DNA of 32,848 nt from Bacteroidales bacterium. GTDB taxonomy: Bacteria; Bacteroidota; Bacteroidia; Bacteroidales; UBA12077. The translations under genes were made by a program, and so were the position numbers. This document shows, one piece after another, positions 1 through 8,986 of this stretch. The notes under the pieces were generated by a model that was not told the origin of the DNA, did no database searches, and saw only the letters and a list, made by a program, of their open reading frames with translations. Each line of letters opens with the position of its first letter. The stretch's first letter is position 1. The stretch covers positions 1 through 32,848 of the forward strand of contig JAQIBH010000195.1 of NCBI GenBank assembly GCA_027859205.1, given 5' to 3'.

Positions 1-112
1 TCTTTCAGATTTGCAGTCACCCACAACACCCTTGCCAATCGCTAATGCTTCCTATCAACTCGGCGCATACAGAGACTTACACTCTGTCAGATTATTACCA
101 TGCCCGACATAC
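1..112 (-). mobile_element. group IIC intron, 5' end (domain I), cut by window edge
   Basis: Read on the minus strand from 112, the sequence starts GTATGTCGGGCATGG, carries a small hairpin (AGAGTGTAAGTCTCT), then GCAAGGGTGT, a GTGGGTGAC segment and AATCTGAAAGA at the window edge. From memory, this order of blocks matches domain I of bacterial group IIC introns such as the Oceanobacillus iheyensis intron (GTGTGCCCGGCATGG, GCAAGGGTGT, AATCTGAAGGA). The first base lies just behind the T-run of an intrinsic terminator hairpin, which is the usual target of class IIC introns. The rest of the ribozyme and any reverse transcriptase/maturase lie outside the window, so whether the element is complete cannot be judged. 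Confidence 0.85.
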
Positions 113-113
113 T

Positions 114-140
114 AAAAAAGCTGTACACAAATTGTACAGC
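114..140 (-). terminator. Rho-independent terminator, insertion site of the intron
   Basis: GCTGTACA (120-127) pairs with TGTACAGC (133-140) around a 5-base loop. On the minus strand the stem is followed by six T residues (119-114). It probably ends the transcript of the secreted-protein gene at 220-888. The intron begins two bases after the T-run. Confidence 0.8.
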
Positions 141-219
141 TTAATAAACTTTGTTTCGTCCTAAAATAAGTTTTCATAAATCTACTTATTTATGAAAAAA
201 AGGATTCAATTTTATAACA

Positions 220-888
220 TTATATCTTATTATAATAATTAATTAATTCTATCATCTTGTTTTCATTCACAATTATAATAAATTTCTTTTTCAGATAATC
301 ATGAAAAGGCTTTTTATCAGACAAAATATCAAGAAAACTTCCTTTGGTTTTATTCATTAAAACGGCTGGTCCAGAACCCTTTTTTATGTAATATTCCTTA
401 ATAACTGATGATGTAGGTGCAGCATCAGAAGTTCCAAGAATCTTGTTAACTCTATAATCCTGCTCATTAGACCTTATATACCTTCTCTTAAGTAATTTGC
501 ATTCGCCATTTGCTATCACCTCAAAGTATCCGGAATAAATAAGATCTTCGCTAAGTACATAATCAGAATATATAAATTTTTGTACCCCAATAGAAATAAT
601 TTTTACCGATGACGGTTCTATTATCGATTTTAATTCAATTTGATCAGTAAAAATATTATATCGATAAAGATATCCATTAACATTCCTATCATTTTCTAAT
701 TGGATTAAACCTCCTTGCCATTCCTCATTTAAAAAGTAATTTACATTACTTAGTTTAACCTGTTTCTGGGTAAATGGTTCGATGGTTAAGCTATTTACCG
801 ACTCTTTATTGTTCAAATAACCAGGTCCTTGACCTTTAGCAACAATAACAGAACCTAACATTACAATTATTAAAAGTGTTCTTTTCAT
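220..888 (-). CDS. secreted protein of unknown function
   Basis: The protein has 222 residues and begins with a clear signal peptide (MKRTLLIIVMLGSVIVAKGQ). A Met eight codons upstream (position 912) is also in frame, but the signal peptide starts naturally at 888, so I prefer that start. The mature part contains no transmembrane segment and no motif I can assign. It is rich in beta-forming residues and carries a central block around NEEWQGG, NGYLYRYN and QKFIYSD. A periplasmic or outer-membrane-associated role is likely from the signal peptide alone. It is followed by an intrinsic terminator and the group IIC intron. I do not recognise the function. Confidence 0.75.
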   Translation of the reverse strand: MKRTLLIIVMLGSVIVAKGQGPGYLNNKESVNSLTIEPFTQKQVKLSNVNYFLNEEWQGGLIQLENDRNVNGYLYRYNIFTDQIELKSIIEPSSVKIISIGVQKFIYSDYVLSEDLIYSGYFEVIANGECKLLKRRYIRSNEQDYRVNKILGTSDAAPTSSVIKEYYIKKGSGPAVLMNKTKGSFLDILSDKKPFHDYLKKKFIIIVNENKMIELINYYNKI

Positions 889-1164
889 AAGGTTTGTTTC
901 ATATAATTTCATTTGACTACTAATTTTATTATAAGTTTAATTAAAGTTAATAACTTGTTTAGATGACTAGTTTAAAATAGATTTAAAACTCACAAATTTC
1001 ATCATTTTTCCACGAATAGCATCATTTTTTAGTCACCCGCATTTAATTCTAGGTGAAATTTTAGACGTGCAAATATAAGGCATTGTAATTATTAAACACA
1101 AAAAAATCAGTCACAGGAGAATATTACTCAGTGAAATAAATCATATTTCATAAAAACCCCGAAA

Positions 1165-3153
1165 TTATAATCCTATTGCTTTTAAGAAAGCTTCTTCGTT
1201 TGGCTCTCGTCCCAGAAATTCTTTGACAATCTCCATTTCGTCAATAGTTGCACCACGTTCAAGAACAATTTTTCTTAGTTTTAGTCCTATTTCTTGATTC
1301 ATAATTCCGTTTTGCTCAAATACAGAAAACATATCATCGGCAAATACTAATGCCCACAAATAACTATAATAACCCGCTGCATAACCATTTAAATGCCCAA
1401 ACCCTGCTTCAAAATGAGTTCCTTCCTGAAACTTATATAATGTTATTTTATTTTGCAATTCTTGAACAAGCTCTGTAGTCGATTTTGATCCATTTGCATC
1501 ATATTTATCATGAAATGTCATATCCAATGTTCCGTAAAAAATTTGCTGCAATACATGCAAGCCTGATCCAACATTTTTAGCAGCAAGCATTTTTTCATGT
1601 AATTTCTTTGGCAGCACCTCTCCTGTTTTATAATGTTTCGCAAATAAAGATAATGCATTGTAATCCCAAGCCCAATTTTCAAAAATCTGCGAAGGCATTT
1701 CAACAAAATCTCTTGCCACACTTGTACCTGCCTGAGAACCTAGTTCGGCTTTTGTAAGTAAATCATGCATTAAATGCCCAAATTCATGAAAAAAAGTTTC
1801 AACATCATTATGTGTCATTAATGCTGGAACATCTGCCGTTGGTTTTGGGAAATTACATACCAGACTTGCAGTTGGAAGTTGATACTCATCTCCTATTTTC
1901 TTTCCAGGGATCATTCCAAAACAAGCTGCGTGATTATATTTATTTTTACGAGGATATAAATCCAAATAAAAACGTGCTATCAATTTATTGTTTTCTTTTA
2001 CTTCGTAAAAAAGAACTTCGTCACTCCAAACCGAAGGATTTTTCACTTCCTCAAACGCAACACCATAAAGATGTTGAGATATTGTAAATAATCCTTGTAT
2101 AACATTTCCAAGTTCAAAATACTCCTTTAATTTTTGATTATCTAATTCGTACTTTTCCTTTAAAAGAATATTGTTATAAAATGAAGATTCCCATGATTCA
2201 ATACATTTTACTGAATTATCACCTAAATAATTGCGCTTTACTTCCAAAAGCTCCTTATAATCACGCTCCGCTTTTACACGAACCTTAACTTTCAAGCTAT
2301 TTTCAAAAGCCCACACATTCTGCGGATTTTTAGCCATTCTGTTTTCTATTCTGTATTCAGCAAATGTTTTATATCCAAGTAGAACAGCTTTATTTTCTCT
2401 CTCAATTAAAATTTGTTTTAAAATATCGAGATTTTTATCGGCTGCAGTATTTTTATGTTTCCTTGCTAATTCTTTACGTGCTTCATCCGATTTTGAATAT
2501 TTCATAAAAGGGATATAAGACGGTTGCTCCATACTGATTTTATACGATCCATTATCTTGTAGATGCGTCTTTTTATAATCCTCTGGTAATCCATTTATTT
2601 GATCTTCTGTAACTATTAAAAAATCCTCGTGAGAACTAATATTTGTATCGAACTGAATTCCTAAGTCAGATAATTTATCCTGAATTATTTTCAACTTATC
2701 TCGCTTATCTTTTGATAATGCGAAACCATTACGTTCAAATTCCTCAACCGTTTCTTTCAAGAATTTCTTATTCGCTCCAACTAACACATTTGCTTCTTTT
2801 GTTGATTCATATTCTTTTATTGCTTTATATAAATCTTCGTTTAACGAAATCTCGTTGAAAAACTTACTAAAGTCAGCAATACTCTCCAAGCACTTGTTTC
2901 TTATGTCATCATTGGGATGAACATAAGCCAAAAGTGAAATTACTTCGTTTACTTTCATCAAATCATTGAAAATATCATCTAAAGTTCGCATGGTATTTTC
3001 GAATGATTTATCGACATTATTAATTGCAAATATTACATTCAATTTCGGTTTAGCTTTACAAATTGATTTTTCGGTTGCATCTACAACGTTTTGAACTGTT
3101 ACACTTTGGAAATCTACAATTTTATTTAAATCCTTAAAAAATGGATTTGTCAT
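1165..3153 (-). CDS. M3 family zinc oligopeptidase (oligopeptidase A / Dcp-like)
   Basis: This 662-residue protein is the length of OpdA and Dcp (about 680). The zinc motif HEFGH lies at residues 456-460, and the third ligand Glu485 lies in RDFVEMPSQ, 29 residues after the first His, as in thimet oligopeptidase. FYLDLYPRKNKYNHAACF and the C-terminal HLNGYAAGYYSYLWA block are also typical of family M3. There is no signal peptide, so it should act in the cytoplasm, cleaving short peptides during peptide recycling. Whether it is an endo-oligopeptidase or a peptidyl-dipeptidase cannot be told from sequence alone. It stands alone; the next gene upstream is divergent. Confidence 0.93.
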   Translation of the reverse strand: MTNPFFKDLNKIVDFQSVTVQNVVDATEKSICKAKPKLNVIFAINNVDKSFENTMRTLDDIFNDLMKVNEVISLLAYVHPNDDIRNKCLESIADFSKFFNEISLNEDLYKAIKEYESTKEANVLVGANKKFLKETVEEFERNGFALSKDKRDKLKIIQDKLSDLGIQFDTNISSHEDFLIVTEDQINGLPEDYKKTHLQDNGSYKISMEQPSYIPFMKYSKSDEARKELARKHKNTAADKNLDILKQILIERENKAVLLGYKTFAEYRIENRMAKNPQNVWAFENSLKVKVRVKAERDYKELLEVKRNYLGDNSVKCIESWESSFYNNILLKEKYELDNQKLKEYFELGNVIQGLFTISQHLYGVAFEEVKNPSVWSDEVLFYEVKENNKLIARFYLDLYPRKNKYNHAACFGMIPGKKIGDEYQLPTASLVCNFPKPTADVPALMTHNDVETFFHEFGHLMHDLLTKAELGSQAGTSVARDFVEMPSQIFENWAWDYNALSLFAKHYKTGEVLPKKLHEKMLAAKNVGSGLHVLQQIFYGTLDMTFHDKYDANGSKSTTELVQELQNKITLYKFQEGTHFEAGFGHLNGYAAGYYSYLWALVFADDMFSVFEQNGIMNQEIGLKLRKIVLERGATIDEMEIVKEFLGREPNEEAFLKAIGL

Positions 3154-3412
3154 ATTATTATTTGAATTACATGGATTACTTTAAACTGAGCAACAAATTT
3201 GCAAAGAAATAGTTTAGTTTGCTGATTTTATCAGAAAATTTAAGTAACAAAATTAGTTTTTATTATATATCATACCTTTACTCATAAAATTACATTTTAA
3301 GTATGAGGTAAATGGCTTCATTCAAAATATTCAACAAATCAACATTAATGAAAAGTGAAAATTCCATAATTACGCCGTATTTTAGCTATATCATTTTTGA
3401 ATTAATCTTTTG

Positions 3413-4207
3413 ATGAATCTAAAAACAATTTTCAAGAAATTAAACTATACCTACATGCTATGGAAAATGCAATATTTTTCAGATCAAGAAGGAATAATGC
3501 GGAGATATATTCATGAGAAATATAATTGGGATTTGCACCTAAAAAAATCCAAGGATTTTATATTAAAATCGGCTAAAACTAAGAGAAAAGGTAAAGTTGT
3601 AGTTTTAGGAAGTGGTTGGTTACTGGATTTACCTTTAGATGAGTTATCGAAGCAATTTAATGAAGTTATTTTGGTTGATATTATTCATCCAAAACAGATT
3701 TTGCATAAGCTAAAAGACTACCCGAACGTAATTACAGTAAGGGAAGATATTACGGGAGGTTTGATCGACTATATTTATCATAACCTAAAATCGGATAAAA
3801 AGAAAAAGCAAATAACATTATTAACTCTAGCTAATTCTTTCTCGTTTTCGTTACCTAAAAACACAGATTTTGTAATTTCATTAAACATTATGTGTCAATT
3901 ACACATTATATTAACTGATTACATTAAAAGATATTATAAACTATCAGATGGTGTATTACAAAATCTAATAACGCAAATTCAACTATCGCACATAAAAATG
4001 TTGCCCAAAGGAAAATCTTGTTTAATTACAGATATTGAAGAAGAGATTTTAACCAAAAAAAATCAAACAATAGGAATTAAACCATTAATTCAAATAGATT
4101 TGCATAAAGTGAATTTTTCATCTTCATGGCAATGGAAATTCGATTCTTTGATGACTTACAAAGATGATGTTAAAACGTTTTTTAATACAATCGCAATAGA
4201 TTTTTAA
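3413..4207 (+). CDS. uncharacterised Rossmann-fold protein (possible SAM-dependent methyltransferase)
   Basis: The protein has 264 residues. I chose the ATG at 3413; an in-frame TTG directly before it is less likely. After an N-terminal basic and aromatic region, residues about 60-110 read VVVLGSGWLLDLPLDEL, then VILVDIIHP, then VREDITGG. This resembles a glycine-rich loop followed by an acidic end of strand beta-2, as in class I methyltransferases. No catalytic motif is visible further on, and there is no signal peptide. It is followed after 12 bases by a HAD phosphatase gene, so the two are probably cotranscribed. Methyltransferase activity is a guess from fold; the substrate is unknown. 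Confidence 0.75.
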   Translation: MNLKTIFKKLNYTYMLWKMQYFSDQEGIMRRYIHEKYNWDLHLKKSKDFILKSAKTKRKGKVVVLGSGWLLDLPLDELSKQFNEVILVDIIHPKQILHKLKDYPNVITVREDITGGLIDYIYHNLKSDKKKKQITLLTLANSFSFSLPKNTDFVISLNIMCQLHIILTDYIKRYYKLSDGVLQNLITQIQLSHIKMLPKGKSCLITDIEEEILTKKNQTIGIKPLIQIDLHKVNFSSSWQWKFDSLMTYKDDVKTFFNTIAIDF

Positions 4208-4219
4208 ACCTTACACACG

Positions 4220-5050
4220 ATGAGTGAAAACTGGGAAATGATTATTACGGACTTAGATGGCACCCTTCTTAACGATAACAGAGAAGTAAGTTTGCAGGAT
4301 ATGAAATCCTTGTTTTGGCTTGGCGAAAATAATATAATCAGAGTTATTGCAACAGGTCGTAGTTTTTTTTCGACCCGAAAAGTAATAAAAGATAACTTTC
4401 CAATTGATTACTTAATTTTTTCATCGGGAGCAGGAATTTATGATTGGAAAAACAAAAAACTAATACACTCACAATATATACCTGATTATGAAGTGAAACA
4501 AATCTCAGAAATATTAATGAACCATGATATAGATTTTATGATTCATGAAATAATTCCTGAAAATCATAAGTTTGTATATTTTAGAACAGAAATTCATAAT
4601 CCTGACTTTGAACGTAGGATAAATGTATATAAAGACTTTGCCGTTGAGCTAAATCCTAATTCAGAAAATTACGCAAATGCTTGTCAGATTATAGCCGTGC
4701 TTCCGAATAATTTAGATCTTTTTGATGAAATAAAATTAAAATTTAGCGATATTAAAATTATCCGAACAACTTCGCCTTTAGATGGAGATTCTATATGGAT
4801 GGAAATTTTTCCAGAGACAGTTTCGAAAGGCAATGGGATTGATTGGTTGTGTAAAAAACTGAAAATAGATAAGAAGAATACAATAAGTGTCGGGAATGAC
4901 TATAACGACATAGATATGCTTGAATATACCTCTGAAAAATTTATTGTTAATAATGCTCCTGATGATTTAAAAGAAAAGTTTCCAATTTGTAAAAGCAATC
5001 AGGAAAGTGGCTTTACTGATGTTGCTTCACAATTTTTTGATGTTTTTTAA
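4220..5050 (+). CDS. Cof-type HAD-IIB phosphatase
   Basis: The protein has 276 residues. HAD motif I is DLDGTLL (nucleophile Asp11, acid/base Asp13), motif II is in IRVIATGRS, the motif III Lys is in SKGNGIDWL, and motif IV is SVGNDYNDIDML. The large cap between motifs II and III is the C2B type of the Cof subfamily. Relatives hydrolyse sugar phosphates, pyridoxal phosphate or flavin precursors; the substrate here cannot be assigned. It is cytoplasmic and follows the unknown Rossmann protein by 12 bases. Its 3' end overlaps the convergent minus-strand gene by 24 bases. Confidence 0.92.
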   Translation: MSENWEMIITDLDGTLLNDNREVSLQDMKSLFWLGENNIIRVIATGRSFFSTRKVIKDNFPIDYLIFSSGAGIYDWKNKKLIHSQYIPDYEVKQISEILMNHDIDFMIHEIIPENHKFVYFRTEIHNPDFERRINVYKDFAVELNPNSENYANACQIIAVLPNNLDLFDEIKLKFSDIKIIRTTSPLDGDSIWMEIFPETVSKGNGIDWLCKKLKIDKKNTISVGNDYNDIDMLEYTSEKFIVNNAPDDLKEKFPICKSNQESGFTDVASQFFDVF

Positions 5051-5629
5051 TTCAATTAGTTTACCAAATCTATACCTAACACCTATAGAAATATCAATTA
5101 ATTTAGGATAGCCCGGAACTAAAGTCACTGATAAATCTAAAAATTTCTTTAACTTGTAATTAAACTCTAGCTCCCCAGCATACCATAAAAATTTATATTG
5201 CCAAAAATCTGTTTCATTCCCATTATAAAACCCAGAATTTACATAATTATCAAATTTAGAATACCAGCTTCTCCTGTAAATAAATGTTGGACCTATTCCT
5301 CCATTAATTGAAAATTTATTTGATTGTAAAACAACTCCGCGTAGACCAACATGTAATAAACCCGAGAATAGTCCACCACAATCTGAATAATAGGCAGTAA
5401 TTATCTTTAACGAAAGTTTGTCTTTATAAATGAAGTTTTCGTATCCAAAATACAATCCCAAATTAATTACGGCTATACCATTTCTATCAATTTTTGTTGG
5501 CATATTATCAGCATTAACATCGCCATCGGGATGAATACTTAGACCAAAAAATTTAACAGTTAAATTATCCTGTGAAAAAACCGAGAGAAAAAAAAGAAAA
5601 AAGACTAGAACTAAAACACTCCTCCTCAT
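5027..5629 (-). CDS. small secreted protein, probable outer-membrane beta-barrel
   Basis: The protein is 200 residues from the Met at 5629, where a hydrophobic signal peptide begins (MRRSVLVLVFFLFFLSVFSQ). An in-frame Met nine codons upstream (5656) is less likely. The mature part alternates polar and aromatic or hydrophobic residues (LGLYFGYENFIYK, WYAGELEFNYKLKKF, LVPGYPKLIDISIGVRYRFGK), as expected for amphipathic strands. The run ISIGVRYRFGK could be a closing strand. There are no enzyme motifs. The function is unknown. The 3' end overlaps the convergent HAD gene. Confidence 0.72.
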   Translation of the reverse strand: MRRSVLVLVFFLFFLSVFSQDNLTVKFFGLSIHPDGDVNADNMPTKIDRNGIAVINLGLYFGYENFIYKDKLSLKIITAYYSDCGGLFSGLLHVGLRGVVLQSNKFSINGGIGPTFIYRRSWYSKFDNYVNSGFYNGNETDFWQYKFLWYAGELEFNYKLKKFLDLSVTLVPGYPKLIDISIGVRYRFGKLIELKNIKKL

Positions 5630-5730
5630 GAAAATACACTCCTTAATAAGTCTCAAATTTAATCTGTTTTTTATCTAAAAAAGACAATTCAAATCTACTT
5701 CCAAGTTTGTTTAAAGAATACAAATAATTC

Positions 5731-6207
5731 CTATTTGTCAACAAATCCTTCAATACCAGGATAATGAAATTTTTGTTTTGCAACATCTTGAGGAAATATA
5801 AAATATTTTGCTTCTGCTACTGAACAAATGATGCCTTCCGCATTTAAAATCTCGGCGTGTATCGTTGCAAATCTTCTATTTTGATCAATCAATTTAGCAC
5901 GAACACGCAATGGACCTTTATCTGTATATACCGTATTTTTATATTTAACATTTAATGTTGCTGTAAAACCTACAGTTTTTGCTTTTACAAAAACAACCCA
6001 GCTCGATATTTCATCGAGTATTGTTGATTGGATTCCTCCATGTAAAATATTTCCATATCCAGACAAATATGTTTTAGGTTCCCAATTACTAATAATGTAA
6101 TCATCTTCTTCGTAAAACTCCATTTGTAAGCCAAATTGATTATTTGGAGAACATCCAAAACAATTATAGCCTTCAAGTTTTGAGTATGGGTTTTTAATTT
6201 TTTTCAT
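5731..6207 (-). CDS. PaaI-type hotdog thioesterase
   Basis: The 158-residue protein has the hotdog-fold signature LHGGIQSTILDEISSW. HGG followed by an Asp/Glu about eight residues later is the acyl-CoA thioesterase pattern of the PaaI/YbgC group. It is followed by TLNVKYKNTVYTDKGPLRVRA, the next strands of the fold. The N-terminal NCFGCSPNN segment is common in this subgroup. It is predicted to be a cytoplasmic hydrolase of an acyl-CoA; the chain is not predictable. It lies 130 bases after the NimA-like gene on the same strand, so cotranscription is possible but not clear. Confidence 0.88.
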   Translation of the reverse strand: MKKIKNPYSKLEGYNCFGCSPNNQFGLQMEFYEEDDYIISNWEPKTYLSGYGNILHGGIQSTILDEISSWVVFVKAKTVGFTATLNVKYKNTVYTDKGPLRVRAKLIDQNRRFATIHAEILNAEGIICSVAEAKYFIFPQDVAKQKFHYPGIEGFVDK

Positions 6208-6337
6208 CTTGATTTATAATAAATTAATCGTTAATAATGCTTTGTCGGCAAGCACACAGAATTTTATTATATAATTTTCATATGGAATGTAATCTTTCCC
6301 AATAACTACATGGAGTCGAAGAATGTTTTAGTCTTTT

Positions 6338-6811
6338 TTAATATTCAAAAGATCGCCCTGTAATGGAATCAATAGGTATTTTAATCAAATAAATGTTATC
6401 AACCGAAGGTTTAGAGTATTCGAATTCTTTTCCCGAATAGTTTTTCATGAAAATATTTAGCCCCTTAATCTTCTCATTATAATCTTCAACAAACAAAGCA
6501 TTCCCATGTATCAAAACACTTCTATAAGCATATCGCCAGGAACAAGCCACATGTTCATGCCTTGAGAATAGTTTATGATCAGTATCGAACTCAATACAAA
6601 CTTTATTATTTCTTTTTAATATATCGACCTTTTTTCCTTCTTTAGCACAATGCAGCCAAATGGCCTGATTATCATATCCAAAATTCATAGCTAAAACATA
6701 AGGTGTATCTACGTCTACCATTCCTACTCGACAGATTTTACACTTCCCAATAATTTCTTCCAACTTATCAAGTTCAACAATATCTTTAATTGCTTTATCA
6801 CGTTTTACCAT
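6338..6811 (-). CDS. NimA-like / pyridoxamine 5'-phosphate oxidase family flavin protein
   Basis: The 157-residue single-domain protein resembles the FMN-binding split-barrel group that includes the Nim nitroimidazole reductases. The pattern VLAMNFGYDNQAIWLHCA, then EGKKVDILKRNNKVCIEFD, then CSWRYAYRSVLIHGNALFV follows the order expected for the flavin-binding strands of that family. It lies 41 bases behind the TPR histidine kinase on the same strand, so it may share its transcript. Members reduce small molecules with FMN or F420-like cofactors; the physiological substrate is unknown. Resistance to nitroimidazoles should not be assumed. Confidence 0.87.
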   Translation of the reverse strand: MVKRDKAIKDIVELDKLEEIIGKCKICRVGMVDVDTPYVLAMNFGYDNQAIWLHCAKEGKKVDILKRNNKVCIEFDTDHKLFSRHEHVACSWRYAYRSVLIHGNALFVEDYNEKIKGLNIFMKNYSGKEFEYSKPSVDNIYLIKIPIDSITGRSFEY

Positions 6812-6852
6812 AACAATTTTCGTTTAGTTTATAAGTTCAAAATCTTAAGATT

Positions 6853-8940
6853 TTAGTTTTTTTCGAGATTAAATAAAGGTAAAGTAAAAGTGATTGTAGT
6901 ACCCTTTCCTTTATCACTTTCTACGAAGATGTTGCCATTATTCAAACTAACAAATTCTTTACAAAAGAATAATCCTAATCCTTTTCCTGATTCACCCTGA
7001 GTACCTTTACAATTACCATTATCTAATTGAAAAACTAAGTCCTTTTTTTCATCAGAAATACCTATTCCAGAATCTTTTACCCAAATTTTAGCAAATGAAT
7101 TATTTTCTTCAAATCCAATAATAATTTCTCCTTTTTCGGGAGTGAATTTAACTGCATTATTTAATAAATTCCTAACAACTGCTGACAACATGTTTTGATC
7201 AGCAAAAACTACTATATCCTTAGAACAAATAAATTCTAAACTAATATTTTTAATTTTAGCTATTGGTTTATATATTTCAATTGATTTTAAAATCGCTTTT
7301 TTCAAGTAAAAACTTTTAGGATGAATAGGGAACTTGTTTTGCTGTGTTAATGCCCAATTCAATAAATCATCAACTAATGAAAGTACATTATTAACAGAAA
7401 TCTCAAGTGTTTCTGAAAATTTATAAAGCGAATCATAATCTTGGTTTTCTAACCAATAAGGAATTAAGCGAGCTATACTGTCTACAGATATAAGAGGGCT
7501 TCTTAAATCGTGAGCAATTATTTGAAAAAGCTTATCCTTAGTTTTATTTGATTCTAATAATTCATCATTTTGTTTAGCAATTTCGCTTCGCTGATCAAGG
7601 ATTTTACTATTTTGCTTTTGAAGTAATGTATATAATTTCTTACGCTTTTTATTTTCTAGCCAAAAATAAATCGCTAATAATAGAGTCAAGATTATTGCGA
7701 TAAATAAAATATTTCGTTGAAGACTTTTCTGCTTGTTTTCAACTTCTCTTTTCGACAATTCCAGTTTCTGTAATACCTGTTCTTTCTCCATAAAAGCAAT
7801 CTGCTGTTCACGTTTTTCAGCATCATACTTCTGCTCTAAAGTTGCTATTTGTTTTATCTTTCCCAGATCTAAAATACTATCCTTTAATTCAATATATAAT
7901 TTGGAATATATAAGACCATTTTTATATTGCTTTTGATTTTCATAAGCCCAACACAGACTAAAGGCAATAACAGATTGTTTGCCAAGTTCACCTAACTCCT
8001 TTGCCAATTGGAAACTTTCCAATAAATATTTTTCTCCTTCAGAAAATTTGCCGGTTTTTATTAATACTAAACCAATACCTCGCAGTGTGTAAATTTTTAA
8101 TGATTTTCCTCCTATTTTCTGTTCTAATTCCAAGGCTTTCTGGTAGTAGTAATTGGCTTCAGAATATCTATTTATTTTCAGATAAGCATTACCCGTATTA
8201 TGAAGTAAAAGTGTCTTATCATAATTATTAACTGAAAGTGGAATTAAGTCAAGAGCTTCTTTATAATAATCTAATGCTATTTTAAATTCTCCTTTTGCAT
8301 TATATACTATACCAATATTACTTAAAACAATTGGGATGTTGTCATGTAATTCTAGTTTTTTCTTGATCTCCAGATTCTTGAATTGATATTCTAATGACTT
8401 ATCATATTGTTCCATTTCAAGATAAAGAAGTGCAATATTGTTTATAATTGATGAGATTAATGAGGAATCTTTTAATTCGTTACATATTGCAAGCCCTTGA
8501 AGGAAACTATTTAAAGAAGCTTCATAGTCACCCTTTCTTTTGTATAAATTTCCTAATGAATTTAATGTCAGCCCCTTATAAGATTTATTATTTATATTTT
8601 CAAATATTTCGAACGCCTTTTGAGAATAATCTAATGATTTATCATAATCTCCATAATATCTATAAACTATTCCTAAAATATAGAAACTATAAGCCACACC
8701 ACGCTTATACTCAAGAGATTGTGCTAATTTCAAAGCATCATTTCCTAAAATGAGCGAAGTGTCAATCTGAAATTTTGTATATTTTTTAGCTAATTTTGCT
8801 AGTTTCAATACTTTGTTAGTATCATTTGGCATACTGCGTATCGAAACTAGAATACTGTCAATAGAAATATCAGCATTTATTTTAGTACTATTTAATAATG
8901 CTAATAAACAAATAAATAATATTCCTACTGACCGTTTCAT
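6853..8940 (-). CDS. TPR-containing sensor histidine kinase
   Basis: The protein has 695 residues. A signal sequence (about 1-23) leads to a periplasmic region of tandem tetratricopeptide repeats (about 60-360, for example GDYDKSLDYSQKAFEIF, GNAYLKINRYSEANYYYQKALEL). A coiled coil, one transmembrane helix (about 408-426) and a second coiled coil follow. The HisKA domain has phospho-acceptor His477 in FQIIAHDLRSP. The ATPase domain has an N box (VVRNLLNNAVKFT), a G1 box (KDSGIGIS) and a G2 box (GKGLGLFFCKEF). No receiver domain is present and no response regulator lies next to it. In this family the TPR region is thought to sense a ligand or protein. A 36-residue peptide gene ends 46 bases upstream on the same strand, so the two may be cotranscribed. 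Confidence 0.93.
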   Translation of the reverse strand: MKRSVGILFICLLALLNSTKINADISIDSILVSIRSMPNDTNKVLKLAKLAKKYTKFQIDTSLILGNDALKLAQSLEYKRGVAYSFYILGIVYRYYGDYDKSLDYSQKAFEIFENINNKSYKGLTLNSLGNLYKRKGDYEASLNSFLQGLAICNELKDSSLISSIINNIALLYLEMEQYDKSLEYQFKNLEIKKKLELHDNIPIVLSNIGIVYNAKGEFKIALDYYKEALDLIPLSVNNYDKTLLLHNTGNAYLKINRYSEANYYYQKALELEQKIGGKSLKIYTLRGIGLVLIKTGKFSEGEKYLLESFQLAKELGELGKQSVIAFSLCWAYENQKQYKNGLIYSKLYIELKDSILDLGKIKQIATLEQKYDAEKREQQIAFMEKEQVLQKLELSKREVENKQKSLQRNILFIAIILTLLLAIYFWLENKKRKKLYTLLQKQNSKILDQRSEIAKQNDELLESNKTKDKLFQIIAHDLRSPLISVDSIARLIPYWLENQDYDSLYKFSETLEISVNNVLSLVDDLLNWALTQQNKFPIHPKSFYLKKAILKSIEIYKPIAKIKNISLEFICSKDIVVFADQNMLSAVVRNLLNNAVKFTPEKGEIIIGFEENNSFAKIWVKDSGIGISDEKKDLVFQLDNGNCKGTQGESGKGLGLFFCKEFVSLNNGNIFVESDKGKGTTITFTLPLFNLEKN

Positions 8941-8986
8941 TGAATTCTTTTATTAACAGGCTACCTCAAAGAATAACGACAAATAC

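Noticed and set aside
171-198. Inverted repeat TTTTCATAAA/TTTATGAAAA as a second terminator of the secreted-protein gene
   Set aside because: The stem has almost no GC and lies close to the better hairpin at 120-140; it may be chance in AT-rich DNA.
1131-1156. Hairpin TGAAATA/TATTTCA behind the M3 oligopeptidase gene
   Set aside because: The stem is short and AT-only with no T-run after it, so it is not a convincing terminator.
1518-2858. Long open frames on both strands inside the M3 oligopeptidase gene
   Set aside because: They overlap a full-length gene with intact catalytic motifs and show no domain or start context of their own; they are shadow frames.
3410-3412. TTG start for the unknown Rossmann protein
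   Set aside because: An ATG follows directly and is the more likely start; the TTG adds one residue and has no supporting context.
6338-6811. Nitroimidazole resistance gene call
   Set aside because: The family match is to the general Nim-like flavin group; resistance needs specific members and expression, so only the family is claimed.
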